Below, one piece after another: positions 23,801-37,428 of a DNA stretch of 64,000 nt. This DNA is from Cocos nucifera. Lineage: Eukaryota > Streptophyta > Magnoliopsida > Arecales > Arecaceae. Under the pieces are notes generated by a model. The model saw nothing but the letters and a program-made list of their open reading frames with translations, did not search any database and was not told where the DNA came from. How positions within the stretch are numbered: position 1 is the stretch's first letter; each line of letters opens with the position of its first letter. The stretch spans positions 207,103 to 271,102 of the forward strand of contig QRFJ01000480.1 of assembly GCA_006176705.1 (NCBI GenBank), given 5' to 3'. Made by a program: the position numbers and the translations under genes.

Positions 23801-26800
23801 TCCACTGCCACATGATCCTGCCAGGCCGCCACCTCCTCACAAGATCTAATCCAATGACCTTCATTCCCATAAGGTTCAATCATATCACCTCCTACCACCT
23901 CCTTCCCATAGGATCCAGCCATGCCACCTTCCCTACCATGAAATCCATCAATCTTGCCCCCATTCCCATAACATTCAGCCATGTCGCCTCAAACAACAAG
24001 ACTACCTCTCCCTTGTCCCAAATCTCCTGTTGAAACCCCTTCACTACCTTTGATGACCCAATCAAATGCAGAGCAACCCAAGCACAACAACCACCACCAT
24101 GGTAAAAGAATGCTTCCTTTTGCTTCACCTGAAAGGATGTAAGAGGGTGAAGAATGATCTATTATTGGACAATTTACCAGGACAAGGTGATCTGGATCAA
24201 TCAAGCAGTTCAAATTGTTTTTACCATCTGAACCATCAAATAAAATGAGTTGTGATCCGACCCAATTTGCTGATGGATGATGGCTAAACAAACACTAGTT
24301 GACCAGGTGTTAAATACTTGTTTTAACCTTTGTGATTCAACTTGCAAATAAAGGTGGTATCAAGTTGGATGGGGTCTGAATAACTCCTAACCCAAGTCCG
24401 AACCTGTCAAGAGTTCGAGTCTTTGTTTTAACCCAAACCCTATCCATCCAAGAAAATTGGGTCACGCCTCAGTCCAAGTAGCATCATGTAATGATTGGCT
24501 ATAAGTTAGGTCGAGATAGATCAAGTCTAGGTCTAGGCTAGGTCAAGTATGTATTTATGTCAAGTCCAAGTCAAGCACCATCCTTTATGTCCTTAAAATT
24601 ATTCACTAATGGCATAGCCTCATAGTACAATTAACAAGTTTTATATGAAATGTGAGGGATGCAAGCGCAAAACTAGAAAATATACATACTAAGTAAACCA
24701 TGGTTCCCAAACAGGTTCAGGTTCAGGTTCAGGTCATGTTGGGTTTGTAAAATTCAAACCAAACCCTAACATAATTTATGTATCTGGACTAGTTGGATCT
24801 AGAATAGGTAAACATTTAGCTAAGGAGGCAACCAAGGTTTATGGAACCGATCCGAACCGTCCAGTTTGGGGCATTCAGAACCGAACCGGCGCCAAACTAG
24901 CCTAATTCGCACATGGAAATCAGGACCAGGGGAGAAAAAATTTTAAAAAAAAATAGAAAACCGTCCGGTTCGGTATGGTACGGACCGGTATAGGCCAATA
25001 CAGTCCGGTTCAATCTGGTTCGGCCTTTTTTTTTTTTTTTTTGCTGTTAGATGGAATTTTTTTTTTTGAATTTTTTACTGTCGGTACGGACTGGTATGGT
25101 ACGGACCGGTACCGTACTGTACGGATCAGCAACCGGCATGGAATCCGGTACCAGTATGTAAAACCTTGAAGGCAACAAAATTAAATGGGTCTATATCTAG
25201 ACCCATACTTGATCCATGAGCCTATGAGTATGAAATGAGGCCAGGAATTACACATTTGCGTATTGATAACACTATTTACTATTTCTTGAAGCTCGATCTC
25301 CCCCTTAGATAAATCATATAGCCAAGAGAAACCATGAACCAAAATATAAAAGCTTGCCCCCCACCTAAGGTGAAGTCTTAGTGAAGCCTCATTTGATCAA
25401 TTGGTTGTTAGATTTTTGATTAATGATATAATGTAGTTGAGTACTTAAACGTATATGCAAAGAAAGGCCTAAATAAGTTGTTAATCTAATTACTTTGGCA
25501 TTATTGTTAATATTTATAACAAGTTGACTACATCCAAGGTTTTAAGTTCTGACGGAATAGGGGGCATCCTAGCCGTCCCATCCAATTCCTATGAGAAAAC
25601 GGGACCAAGATGGGGTCGGAACTCTGAAATTCATTTATGTGGGGAAAGAAGAAAGAGGAAATAAAGGAAGGAGAGATGAAGAAAAGAAAAAAATGTGAAA
25701 GGAAAGAAGAAGAAAAAGGAAAAGAGAGGAAGGAGAAAGAAAAGAAAAAGGAAAAAAAGGGAGATGAACTAGAAAGAAAAAGGAAGGGAAAGAAAAGAAG
25801 GTAGGAAAAAAGAAAGGAAGAAAAGAAAGAAGAAAAGAATGAAAGTGAGAAAAGAAAGAAAGAAAAACAAGAGATAGATGGAGGATATCTATTAAGTTGC
25901 ATGATTGGAACCACTATCGGGATAGGGCGGGACAGCGGGGTGTCTCGTTCCATGAAAAAACTGAGACATCCCCATCCCATAGGATTTATAACGTTGACTA
26001 CATCAAATAAATATTTAACTTAATGTATTACAAAGATACAAGAAACCTGATGCTCCAATCAAGTCCTAGCATATGTAATGCCACAATCACAATATTTGAA
26101 GAAAGTAACATACGTTATGGCAATGAGCTTCTAATAAAAAATGCAAGACCCTATAACATACAACTTACATAACCATCAAATAGAAGATCTGATCGAAACA
26201 TAATCAGATCTAAACAACAGGATGTGCAAACTTAGAGTGAAAAGCTACACTGACCTCTTCTAAGAGAATCCGACTGGAATTTATTCTCAAGAGAGCATGC
26301 TTTGGTGGGGCTGGAGGAATATCCTTTTTCGGAAATGCCTTCTTAAGCTACAAAAGAATGGAAACAGTTTAAAGGGACCAAACTGAATAAACTTGGATCC
26401 GAATGTACAGACAGCTTCATCATATTCCCAAAAATGTTGCAGCAAACTTGATTATTATGTGATTAAGTTAAATAAGTGATATTTTTCCAAGGTATAAGGA
26501 CATCAATAAGAAAACCATGAAACCAGTAGAAACTATAAAAAAACAAAAGCATACATGAAACGTATCAATGACAGGAACTGCTGAAGCACAATATATGTGA
26601 AACTAAATTATCAAGTCTTGCATCTTAGCACATCAAATAATTAAGAAAAATTTTAAGTTTAGCTATTCATGGAGAAAGCTTAATTTGTAAAGCAGACTTT
26701 TAAAAACAGAATAGTAATTATGAGATACATTAACTAATACAGAGAGCCATCAATGCACATCTTAAGAATCCTGCAGCAAACCATGCAACAACTTTAGGGT

Positions 26801-29800
26801 GAAGACAACGGTCAAAAATTTAAAATGAACGTCCATGGTTAGCATAACAGAAAGTTAAGAGTTAAGGCACAGTTCACATAATCTAAATTTTCTCAGATTA
26901 ATGAAAAGAGATGTTGGGAGGATCCTTAAAAAAGCATACAGGTTGCCACCTTAAATTATGCAGATTGGTTTTCAACAGTTCAGAAAGTTAATAAGTTTAG
27001 TTCCCCCTGACTTAATATGATTGAATAATCTGCGAGCTGTCTGTCATAATTGACTAAGCCCTGGCAATCTTGCCGAATGCAAAATGGCAATTTAAGGTGG
27101 GCATGATTCACAGTATCCCTGTCATAGTAAATGGCATCACAGTACTACTCCTCTGTGGATTTGATGCCAGAAACAGCCTATTAGATGTTGTTAGATGTTC
27201 CACTTTGGTGAAAGAAGGGAAGGTACACCAGTAAGTATAGTTATTCTTTGGATTCAAGAGATCCTAACAGACAAATAAGCATTCTCATTCGATTTGGCAG
27301 GTACGTTTAGCATAAGATTAGTATAGGAAAACAAGGGGGAAGGCTTGAAACATAAGGAACTGATGTTAGGATGTGGGTTTTGGAATTCTCATGAGTCATA
27401 TGACTACACATCTACTTGTACAATAGCTCCAGCAAGGATCATGATAAAAGAATTTTGAGCTGGGACATCTAGCTGGCCATATAAATCACCAATGTGGTAA
27501 TTAGCTCTACGGCCCCATCCAGACTTCACAGGCCAAGTGTTGATCGAGGGCTTACCCCTTCACATCCAATTGCACAAGTGATTCCTTAAAAGAAAAAAAA
27601 AAAAGAAAAAGAAAAAAGAAAAAGAGGCCATTTTGGCATCCCAAAAGATGCAAATCATCCTACTTTCTCTGATGGTATGCTCCAAATGGAAAGGATGACA
27701 ATTTAGTTGGCAGCTTAGAGAAATCATTGGAGATGGGTCATATGCACATTTTTAGGCATGGGATACATTCCCTTATAAAGAAGGTTACTTGAGGAAGACA
27801 CCAAAAAACATCCTTCCACTGAAGCAATAACTAGTATCGCAGCTGCCTAGGCCAATGCTTCAGCTAACGTGCATCCTCATAGCTTAGAGAAAAGTTTCAT
27901 ATTACCATTCTAGGTCTAACCTAGAGAAGGAACAAAAAGAGATTGGAAAAATTTAAATCCTTGATGGGTTTGAATGGTGTTTCTCACCATGTAATGTCCC
28001 ACCTATTGTTCATTTGAACTAATTGATACGGTGATGCCCACTTTACCTCTCAAGTCAGACAGCAACGGGTATAGGGCAACCGATACAACTAGAAAAGTCC
28101 CAGCCCTTACATTCAGAAGTTAATGCTTTAAGGTTGTAGTGAAACATTTTGCTCAAAAAGCAGAGACTGAAAGAGGATTTAGGATAGATCTTGTCCTTTT
28201 TTAAAACAAGTCGCTCAAGATTGAGGACTTCAAAGGTGGTAGATAAGTGAGCTAGTTGCATGCATCTTGTGAACATTTAAGGTCAAAACCAGGATTCCCA
28301 TATTCTTGTCAACACTAACTCAGTGATGCTGTTCTCGCTCCTTGCATGGGAAGACTTATCCCAACAGGAAGACACAAGTTAACAGTCACTGATATTAAAT
28401 GGAATCTGCTCGTATTCAAGATCAAGGTATTTTTTACTGTTGGATCATGAGGGTGATAGCATTACACACTCTCAGAGGCATCTTTCGAGAGGTTGTAGTC
28501 CAAGGTTTTAGGACCCAGCTGTCTTGCTGAGGAACAACTGCAGGTGCAGGTTTTGCTGGTTTTACCAAACAAAAGTGGGTTTTGCTAGCATGACACAGAT
28601 GGTGGCGAATATAATGTTCCATTTTGAGTTTACTTAGGAACTTCAAACCAGATCTAATTCTCAAAAAGGAATGCCGCAGTTCTGGCAGCATGTTTAAATA
28701 GGGAATAAGTATAGTCCTGTATCAAACCACCTCACTCATGCAGTTCAAGAAAGGTTTCAGCAAGCATAAGCCTGAGATGTTTAGATGATCATGCAACAGG
28801 AATACGATATGCATTCTTCTATTTGCCCCTTTGTTTTTCTTTCAAATGGCAAGGTGTCATGTGATCTAATGTTATACATTCTTTAACCGAAACAGTCTCT
28901 TAAACTAGGAGGTTATAAATTTGCTACTTTGTACCTTCCCGTCTATATTTGAAGGTCAAATACTGTTGCAATAACACCTTGGCCTTGTATCTTTTGCTAC
29001 CAGATATGTCAAATTTACTCACGGTAAAATCTCTTTTAACCATTACAAATGAAACTAGGTGCATGCTTGAGAAAAAGGATCAATAAAACATATTACAAAG
29101 GACAATCACCCTTGACATCAATGGCCAAATGAAATTTTATACTTACAGCAGAATATAACTGCAAGAAATCACTGAATCTTCTAAGTATTCCATGACTTGT
29201 GCTAACCCCTTCTGGAGATTGTATACCAATATGAATCCTGTAAAACTGTCCTTTAAGGTTGTTAAAATAAAGATAAAAGAGCAAAAACTAAAGCACAAAC
29301 TCTTAGATCCATTTTTTAAGATGTCCATCAAGCGAACATTTTAAAGACTGATACTTGAGAAAGGTTGAAATGCACAGGTATTTCGTCATATTTTTGCTAT
29401 TGTATTGAACATTCAACAAAAAGATCCACCTATTAAAGACAATATGATTCCCTTATAATAATAATATCTCCTGAAGATATATAGATAGAACATCAAATAA
29501 CTGAAATATAAAACCCATGGTTCTTTTAGCATACAAAATCATGGTGGGCAGTTTGTTGATATCAAATTCTAGGTTGCCTGATGCTAATAAATAATTTGCA
29601 ATGCTCAATGTCAATAGTTTATGGGGGTAAAGCTCCCATAATATGTAATAACGTATCCATCATGATCATATGGTCCTTGTGAACCAGATCAAAATCGCCA
29701 CCTTCATATCACAAGCCATTCACTTCCCTTTTACGTCAGCATTAATTTGATAACGTTGTCTTTAGTTAGAAACTGATTTAACATGGAAACAAATATGAAA

Positions 29801-32800
29801 TTTTGAAACTCTGATTATGATGACACATAGGACAGTCCCTTAGCACCAATTCTTCTCAAACATAAATTTAAAGCTCTTAATCAAAGAAAGTTAAACAAAT
29901 CATTACATTTTAATGACCATGAAGGCATGAACTACTTATTTTCCATAATTGCAAGCAGAGACATATATATATATTTTTATGGAGAGCTAAAACCACATTG
30001 ATAGTTGAGCAAATTTAGTGAAGCAAAAAAGGTAAATATCCGATGAAGAATCCGACAACCAGCTGTTGAATCTGACCTATTCTTATCATTTGGATGAAGA
30101 GAATGAATTTATGTCTCTTATCAACTCATGATATGCTTACTTCATCTTCTCCCAGATGGTGAATATTAAATGGTTAACATAGTGCTTTATATGTATCCAA
30201 GAATTGTAATGAGGGAAATGAAGAAATTACAACTATAGGATTCAAGAAGCTGTCATGAGATGCTCCAGGATCAGTTTGAACAATCCAGGAAGGAATAATG
30301 ACACAGTAACTCCAGCCAGTGTGAGGATGGTGAGGCCATATCGTGTTTCTCCCATCCTACATCCACGCATGTATACTATATGAGCAAATAGCAAAAATAC
30401 GAATGCAAGAACTACATGATGATTGTGCGCTTTAAAATATAATTATTCTGGCTTGAATAATGATGACAAAGAACTAAAAGATATCTTATATGTTTTTCAA
30501 AAGCAATCATATGGGATAATAGACATTTAAAAAAAAAAAAAACTCATTGAATGTAATTTGTAACAACAACTCCAAAAGAAGTTCCAATTAAAATGGTGGT
30601 TTAGCATTTTCCTTATCAATCAAATGTTACAACATGCTTGCAAAAGATAACATTGCAAATGAAGAACGCAACTTCACATGTGATTTCAAGTATCTAAAGA
30701 GCAACAATTATCGGAAAAAAGTACAAGAAAGAAGGAATAAAAGAGTAGCAATCTACTGAATTATTAGTGCCAAATTCCCACTCTGTGCATGAGGGTCCAT
30801 GTAATCCATCTCCATGCCACTTCATCTCTGCTAATAATTACTCATGTATCAAATAAAATGGTTTAGTTTTTATTTTGAGGAAGAAAAGCAAGAGAAATGC
30901 ACCTTCCAAAAAAGAGAGTTACTAATCAAAGTACATGAATTTTTTTATAAAAAAAAATCATATCATAAATCACAATCATCCATACCACTTCTCACACACA
31001 TCACACATGCCAACAACTAGAAGGGCAATATGACATTCAATGCAAAACTGTCTGCTCCACTTTATATGAGATCCAAATAACTGATATTCTTTAATGTGGC
31101 TTTAATAAATGCACGGGTCTAAGAGAGAAGGGAGACAGCCTCAATTTAGGATTAGCCCCATAATAGGAACCACCAGCCAAATGATGAGATTATCGCTGGT
31201 GACCACATCATGGTTATTACTTATTGCTTTCCCAAATAAACAAACTTCAGGAGGAGGGGAGGGGGCATATCACCTAGGGCACTAAGTTGGTCTTTCTTAT
31301 TGAAATAAAGAATCAGTAAAATATGGAATTAAATCATTTCTTGAAAGCTAAAACTACTATTCAGGATATGCTGGAGCATCTCAAATAAAAGAATGTCAAT
31401 AATATGCAACAGCCAAATGTCACATGTTCAAATGTAAATGCCCATAATTTTTTGTTCAGTGAAATTGCTACAAAAAATAATAAAAATAAATGGTGAGTAG
31501 GCCTTGAATGGCAACTCTGGATGAATCATGCATTAGTCACCATTAGATATACCCAGTCTGAGGAAGCAAAATACAGTCCTCAACTTAGATGACTAAATGC
31601 AGGCAATATATAGCCAGAGACCAAGCACACACCATGGACAATAAATGCCCTCCTAGTGAAGCGAATCACAATGCAAACTGTGCAGCTTTCAGATATATGA
31701 GAACTTAACAAATTGCAATTTTGTAATCTTACTACACTATTAGTTCATTAACTATATGATTTATGTTGTTACAAATTTAGTAGACACTTCCTTGCAGTTT
31801 TCACTCGTATGACCAAATAACATGAAAATGTGAGGGGGGAAATCAAGAAATGATGTATTCTGCAAATGCTTGTGATGCCTGTGTTTTGTGCATGAATTGC
31901 AGCTATAACTGGTACTCATGGGCAGACAAGACAGTTTTCATATTGTGGAGGGTGTTATGCTGTTCTTGTTGTTAGGGTTTGCTTTTTCTTATTTTTCTTT
32001 TCTTCGCCTTTCTTGACAGACAGTTTTGACCCGTGGTTTTCCTTATCACATTGTCTAGATGGTGATTCGTCCTGGTACCATCTTTGTCTTTCTTCCTTAT
32101 TACCTTGCCAGAAGGATCTGAACTAGTTTTCCTTTTTACCACATCTTCTCTTTCTTTCCCTCTTTTTCCCTTTACAGCAGTTATGACCACCATGTTCCTT
32201 ATCACTTTGTCAAACTGTTCTTGCCATCTTTGTCATACTTCATTTCTTCAATGGAAAGCTACAAAGAAGCATTGGATAATTGGAACGAATAATAGTTGGA
32301 TGGTTAAGATGGTTACAGCTTTGAGATGATGGAGTGGAGGCCAGCTTTTACTAAGTTTATCTGAAGGTGAATTTCATGATAATAATTGTAAATTACAAAA
32401 TTGAGAAATAAACCATTTATGATGAAGTCGATCAGAAGAAAGCCAATGGGCAGAACTATAAGTTGGTGTATTTTCATCCTGATAAAGGTAAATAGCTCGC
32501 ATATTAAATTTAATCAATTTGCCATTTGTTGTGCTGTTCGCATTGCTTGTATATTAAATTTAATTAATGCTTTCAAAAAAGGAATCCTGTAACTTCAAGC
32601 TAAACAAAACAATAGCCTTAAGATTGCAATCATATTTCCATTATTGTTGTAAGACCCATCCAAGACAGAAAAAGCTGGAATATCAATGGCACGTAACGAA
32701 TGATCCCAAGCGAAAACCCTGGAGTAACCCATGCGAATGTTCAGGATCGAGACTTTACGCGAAAAAACAAAAGAAAAAAAATTCAAAATCCATCGTAAAA

Positions 32801-33011
32801 TATCAAAATCCGGATCAGATTCCTTTGATCAGATGAAAATTAGCAAAAGGAACCTAGAATTGCCACGAAAAATAGAATCTCATACGAATTTAGAAATGGA
32901 GATCGGAGGATGAGGGCTTACCCATTTTTTAGGAGGACGGCTCCAGTCCATGCCCAAGGGCAGCGGTGAGGTGCCATCGTGGCGGTGCTTCGGGGGACTG
33001 TTCTTGGGCAT
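14860..33011 (-). CDS. EREX: PX-domain coiled-coil protein, EREX-like endosomal Rab effector
   Basis: Ten exons: 33011-32922, 30356-30231, 29245-29147, 26347-26255, 21929-21817 (or -21826), 21420-20628, 20309-20145, 20045-19803, 17710-17492 and 15147-14860. All are GT-AG and phase-consistent, giving about 742 residues, close to Arabidopsis EREX. Exon 1 is only 30 codons, starting MPKNSPPKHRHDG, with SPLPLGMDW before the donor. The PX domain (about residues 45-160) has GWSYCVIIPSW, IGIQSPEG, the phosphoinositide-binding GILRRFSDF, the proline loop KKDIPPAPPKH and RRHDLEEWMGKLLSDIDLS. A long Ser-rich linker follows, then coiled coils (about 400-620) and SLSDALDLLATSDNRIGLLLAE near the C terminus. 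Known for the family: PI3P binding and RAB5-type GTPase effector work in transport to the vacuole. EREX versus the EREL paralogues cannot be settled by eye. Confidence 0.87.
17329..17349. repeat. (GA)n microsatellite
   Basis: About ten GA dinucleotides in intron 9 of the EREX-like gene, between its exons 9 and 10. Confidence 0.9.
17810..18470. repeat. Degenerate self-complementary AT-rich patch in an EREX-like intron
   Basis: At 17818-17880 and again at 18220-18270, CCATTATAATGG and AACCATTATAAC-type strings face each other as inverted copies around AT-rich DNA. At 18310-18440 there are GGTATGATATAT and ATACCATCC strings. This looks like old MITE-like material, but no target duplication could be fixed. 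Confidence 0.4.
23091..23160. repeat. Compound microsatellite
   Basis: Runs of CA, CATA, TA, GTGC and TATG units follow one another inside intron 4 of the EREX-like gene. Confidence 0.8.
24833..25169. repeat. Element with CAAGGTTT...AAACCTTG ends, filled with GGTACC-like palindromes
   Basis: The left end reads CCAAGGTTTATGGAACCG and the right end GTAAAACCTTGAAGG, so the ends are inverted copies. Between them GGTTCGG, GGTACGGACCGG and GGTACCGTACTG occur on both strands, split by poly-T runs near 25025 and 25060. It lies in intron 4 of the EREX-like gene. It is probably a short non-autonomous element; the class is unknown. Confidence 0.5.
25536..25995. repeat. Related inverted-end element with a 230-base purine tract
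   Basis: The left end is CCAAGGTTTTAAGTTCTG followed by GGGGGCATCC; the right end, read backwards, gives a similar ATAAATCCTATGGGATGGGG. The middle (about 25640-25870) is almost pure G/A on the plus strand. It sits in intron 4 of the EREX-like gene, about 370 bases from the previous element. Confidence 0.5.
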
Positions 33012-34039
33012 ATCCCTCCTTCGGAAAGGAGATTACGGAGCTGGAGAAGGATCGAGCCGTGAGTATAGAGGGAGAGGAGATTGGGATCCGATCGAGAAGG
33101 GTGACCTGGGAGCGAGGCGAATCGATCGGCGTCCCCCTTCGAGAGAAGACTCCAAAGCCCACACCTAACCGTCCGTCCTCGCACAGTCTTCCAAGAACAC
33201 TCCGATGCTAGCAAATTTTACTGGAGGAGGGCACGTGCAAGGAGTGCGGAGGAGAACTCCAAGGACGGACGGGCACTTCGTTATTTAAAAATTAAGTGTT
33301 AAAAAAAAAACACCTTTTGACCACTCAAGTTTTTTCAAGTTTTACTTCTTTTATTTAAATATTTAAATAAATCCTTTAAGTTAATATAGTTGTGCCATCT
33401 ATCTTCGTTTATCTAATTTCAATGAATTGTATCTGATGGTTATATAACAATTTAATGATTAAGATTTCATTCATTGGCAATAATTTTTTATAAAATAAGA
33501 GGGAGCCAGTAAAAAAAGATCTTTAAAAAAAATATGGAGAAACATAAATTCATATAATTATGATATTAAAATAAGAAATTGAAGATGCATACGAAAAATT
33601 TAATTTCATTAATATATTTTCAAGCATCATCAAAAATTTAATCATTTTTTTTTTTATCATCCAACTTATCTTTGCTGCTCTTCATTTTATAAATTTTACT
33701 CGAATAAAAAATCTCCTATTTCTATTCACCATCGATATCTTCAACAGTATTATAAAAAATCATTCTGATCTTTAAATCTTTTATCCATCGCAAATTCATC
33801 TATTAAATCCCTAATCTACCTCTCAAGCATCTATAAAATAATCAAACCATCAAGATTGAAGTTGAAATCAAAACCTAATGCTAGAAGATTACTTAAAATT
33901 CTTCAAACAAGTCCTAAAATAGCCTTCAAGTTATCTCCATTTACCTTCTTTTTTGGAAGCTAAAGAGAGGGAATCTTTGAAAGTAAAGAACAAGGGTGTG
34001 GGTGAGCAAGGGAAGTCATCCAGTTGCTAATGTGGGGTC

Positions 34040-34270
34040 CTACAGGTGGGGTGAGTTGGCATTTGACACGAGGGTTGCCAGTGATAGCCAGCTAGTGAAT
34101 CTTGATCTCCGAAGTGCAACCTCATAATTAAGGGAATCATAGAGCAAATCCTTGTCCATGGACTTTATGGTGCAGCCATTGCCATAAGCCATAGAGGAAT
34201 ATTGGTAAATCTCTCCAAGTAAAAGAAGAGTGGAGAAGAATAAAAGGATTAATGAACAAAGGAGCAGCAT
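34040..34270 (-). CDS. Candidate short secreted peptide (unproven)
   Basis: A 76-codon frame starts at the ATG at 34270 and could be extended upstream to 34357 through a lysine run encoded by poly-A. It begins with a strong hydrophobic segment, MLLLCSLILLFFSTLLLL, of signal-peptide type. Polar sequence with YGNGCTIKS and ALRRSRFTSW follows, ending NSPHL. I do not recognise a family. A dibasic RR followed by a short tail is a layout seen in processed plant peptides, but one cysteine and no known signature leave this open. It may equally be a chance frame in intergenic DNA. Confidence 0.25.
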   Translation of the reverse strand: MLLLCSLILLFFSTLLLLGEIYQYSSMAYGNGCTIKSMDKDLLYDSLNYEVALRRSRFTSWLSLATLVSNANSPHL

Positions 34271-37200
34271 TATGTTTTTTTTTTTTTTTTTTTTCTCTCT
34301 ATTTAAGGCAATGTTAATTGATCTTTTCACTTCCTTGTTTCTATTTTTATGGTCCATGCTATTTCAACATCAAGGAAGAGGTTATTGTTGGATGGAGAGC
34401 CTTGAAGGGTGAGCATTGCTATTGCCAAGAAGAATTTTTCTAATATATGGGAGATAGATGGTCACCTGTAATACTGTCAATGCCCTCAAAGCATCGATGC
34501 TACACACGGATGGGACTTCCTTTGAACGAGATGGTGAAGGCCTCGAAGTTAGGTAGCACCATTAAAGATTGTCAACTAGAAACTCAAAATAATAATAAGA
34601 TAATTTTATCATTTTAGACGATATCTTAATAATGTTTATGACAGATAAAGCTTGGGACCGCATTGGATCACTTAATGAACTTAAAGGACGTAATTTAAAA
34701 ATTTTGAATGAGAAGGAAAGAGTGTAAAACTTGGAGAGATTTAGAGAATCAAAAGATATTTTACTCTAAAATATTGTACCAAAAAAAAAATGGGCTTTGA
34801 TTATGTACGAAAAAGGTTGGTGCATTACAAGTATTATTATTCATGTAAGAGCATGAGTTTTATGTACGAGAAAGATTTTATCAATGTTGAAGTGTCCAGA
34901 GAGTTAAGCTCTCAAATATTAATAAAATCGGTTAAAAAAGATAATAAATATTAAATATTTTATTGCAGAGGAGAGAGAGAGTGCACCTAAGAATATAGAA
35001 GCTCAAAAATTTGTTATCCTGCTTTTAAATCATGTTATTAAAAAAAAAACTTAAATATTAATTTTTCTTATATCAATTTATCAATCATTTATTCTATTTA
35101 GAGAGAACTATGATGCACATGTCCACTGCATAATCATTTCTTTCATTTGAATTCATTCTTATATGAAGCTTGATGGTATACAACTAGATAATTTATCCTC
35201 ACGCATCCAATTTTGATTAGAAGCTATAATAAGTGCTAAATAAATTTATTATTATGAGGCTCGGAATAATATTTTGTAAAATTTTGATAAAAAATATATC
35301 TTTCCATTGGGATGATAATTGATGAATTTTCATTATGGCAAGGAACATTTTATATTTGAAGGGGAAGGTCTAATCCTGATAATTATAAATGGCAGATCCA
35401 CTTGTAATTAAAAACCATGCATGGATTTCCAGTTTTATTCCTTCCCTTCATAATAAAAATCTCGCGTCAATTTTGTCATCGAGTAAAAAATTTAAAAATA
35501 TAAAAGAGGAGTGGGGACTGGGGAGTCAGAAATTTGTTTTCCTTTCCACTTGTTGTAACATCTTTGTACTGTTCCTTGTATTGTCATAGGTGTTATGATG
35601 ACCCCATTTTTTGAACACTTTTTGAGAGTTTCTCGTATTTAGACGACTTATGGTTGATCATATTTTATTTCTATTGTTTATATTACATGACGCCGTCATT
35701 CGCTGCCCATTTCAACCATTTATTTCATTTAGTACCGCACACGTTGGGCATTGTTGCCACCACCCATTTCCTTTCATTGAAAACTACTATATCCGATATT
35801 TTATAAGTTGGGATAACCACCATTTATCAAATAATAGAATAATCATAAACATAGGCCATCCAAACATGCCCTGGCTATTTATAATATCCTAAGGATTGTT
35901 ATTGGCCATTTCAGCCATTCAACAAATAATGCTCCCTTAAATGAATATGCAAAGTTATATCAGAAATTATAATTATGCTCAAAACTTAGCATCGAGATTG
36001 AATATATGATCTTGCATGATCTTTAGGATGCTACTCTAGAATTTATGCAGCTGTATCTCGTTACCAACTTGAGTACTAGATTTGGAATGTAATAATTACT
36101 TTTAAATTGATAAAAAAAATATTATTTCATATTTTACTAATTTTATATATTCTCAATATGTATCATTTATCTTATAATGGACAAACAACGATGATGGTCT
36201 AATACTTACCTTCCCTGTCTTACTTGTAATATCACCATCATTTACATTTTACCATCATCCCCTCTTCATATTACTTTCGCTATTTTGCACACCAACAACA
36301 TTTATCTTTGTCATGATGGCACAATTGTTCTCACCAATACATCGCTGCTCAGCCACCATCATCCTTCCTTAACCATTATTAATTTATGACTATAGCTAAG
36401 ATCAATGGACCAATATTATTATTATTTTTTTTAGATCCATTTATTTTAAGATAATTTGGCATAGCTTAATGAATTCAATATTGGATTATCATATTTAGTA
36501 TAAAAAAAAAGAGATTGTAAAATAATTAATGGGTTTTATTTTTATTTTCTAGAAAGAGAAGATAAAATAATACTATAGATGATTGATATTTGATAAATTT
36601 TAGAGTAATGATAATTTATACTTAATAAAAATATTTTTAATAAAATTATATATATAATTATTAAATTTATTCTGATATCTTTCTAAATTTATATAAAAAT
36701 TTTTATAAAAAATTAAGATAGAGATAGCATAATGTAAAGAGCTATATGATTATAGTTATTATATAAAAATTAATTAAAGATGATAATACTATTTTAATAT
36801 TAAAAAATATTTTATATTAAAAAATATATTTATAAATTTTATTATATTACTATATAAGATTATCTTAATTCAAACATGATAATTTTTTTTAGTATCATTT
36901 TATAGAATAATTTTTTTATTAAATAAATATAATAAAATTTATTTTTTTAGATAAATAATTTTTATTAATTATTAAATTATCTTATAATTTAATATTTTTG
37001 AACTAAATGAATCCTTGATGTCCAACATTGTTTGTCTTGATCTGGTACAATTTTGCTCTTGTCTTTGGTCCACTGTCATTCTTAATTGGTCTTGCACCAT
37101 TTTGCACCAAGCAAATATTCTCGCAACTTGCACTAAACGCATTTCAAGGGACCAATTGTCAAATAATGGAATTAATACCACTTACACAATATTTCTCATG

Positions 37201-37422
37201 TGAAATCAGTAACAGGTATTATATGTTTGACATTAGATTAAGTTGTAAATGAGATTTTTCACTTGTTTATCAATTACTCATTTGATACCAAGCATTCGCA
37301 CTGCACTTGCAGTTCATAGCATTGTGGCGGGTTTAATTGTAAACGAGATTTGTTTTCTTTTCTTTTTTTAATTAATTACTGGCAGTCCGAAAATAACCAG
37401 ATCATGGTAACTTTTCATCAAC

Positions 37423-37428
37423 TATAAA
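37423..37428 (+). promoter_or_regulatory. Candidate TATA box of SPCS3
   Basis: TATAAA about 325 bases upstream of the ATG at 37753. The leader between them is GC-rich from about 37520 and holds a TGACGTC motif near 37669. Use is inferred from position only. Confidence 0.4.

Noticed and set aside
25528..25980. 150-codon Ser/Phe-rich frame
   Set aside because: It is simply the purine tract read on its pyrimidine strand; low complexity.
31972..32205. 77-codon Lys/Arg-rich frame in EREX-like intron 1
   Set aside because: Low-complexity, no family likeness, and inside an intron of a well-supported gene.
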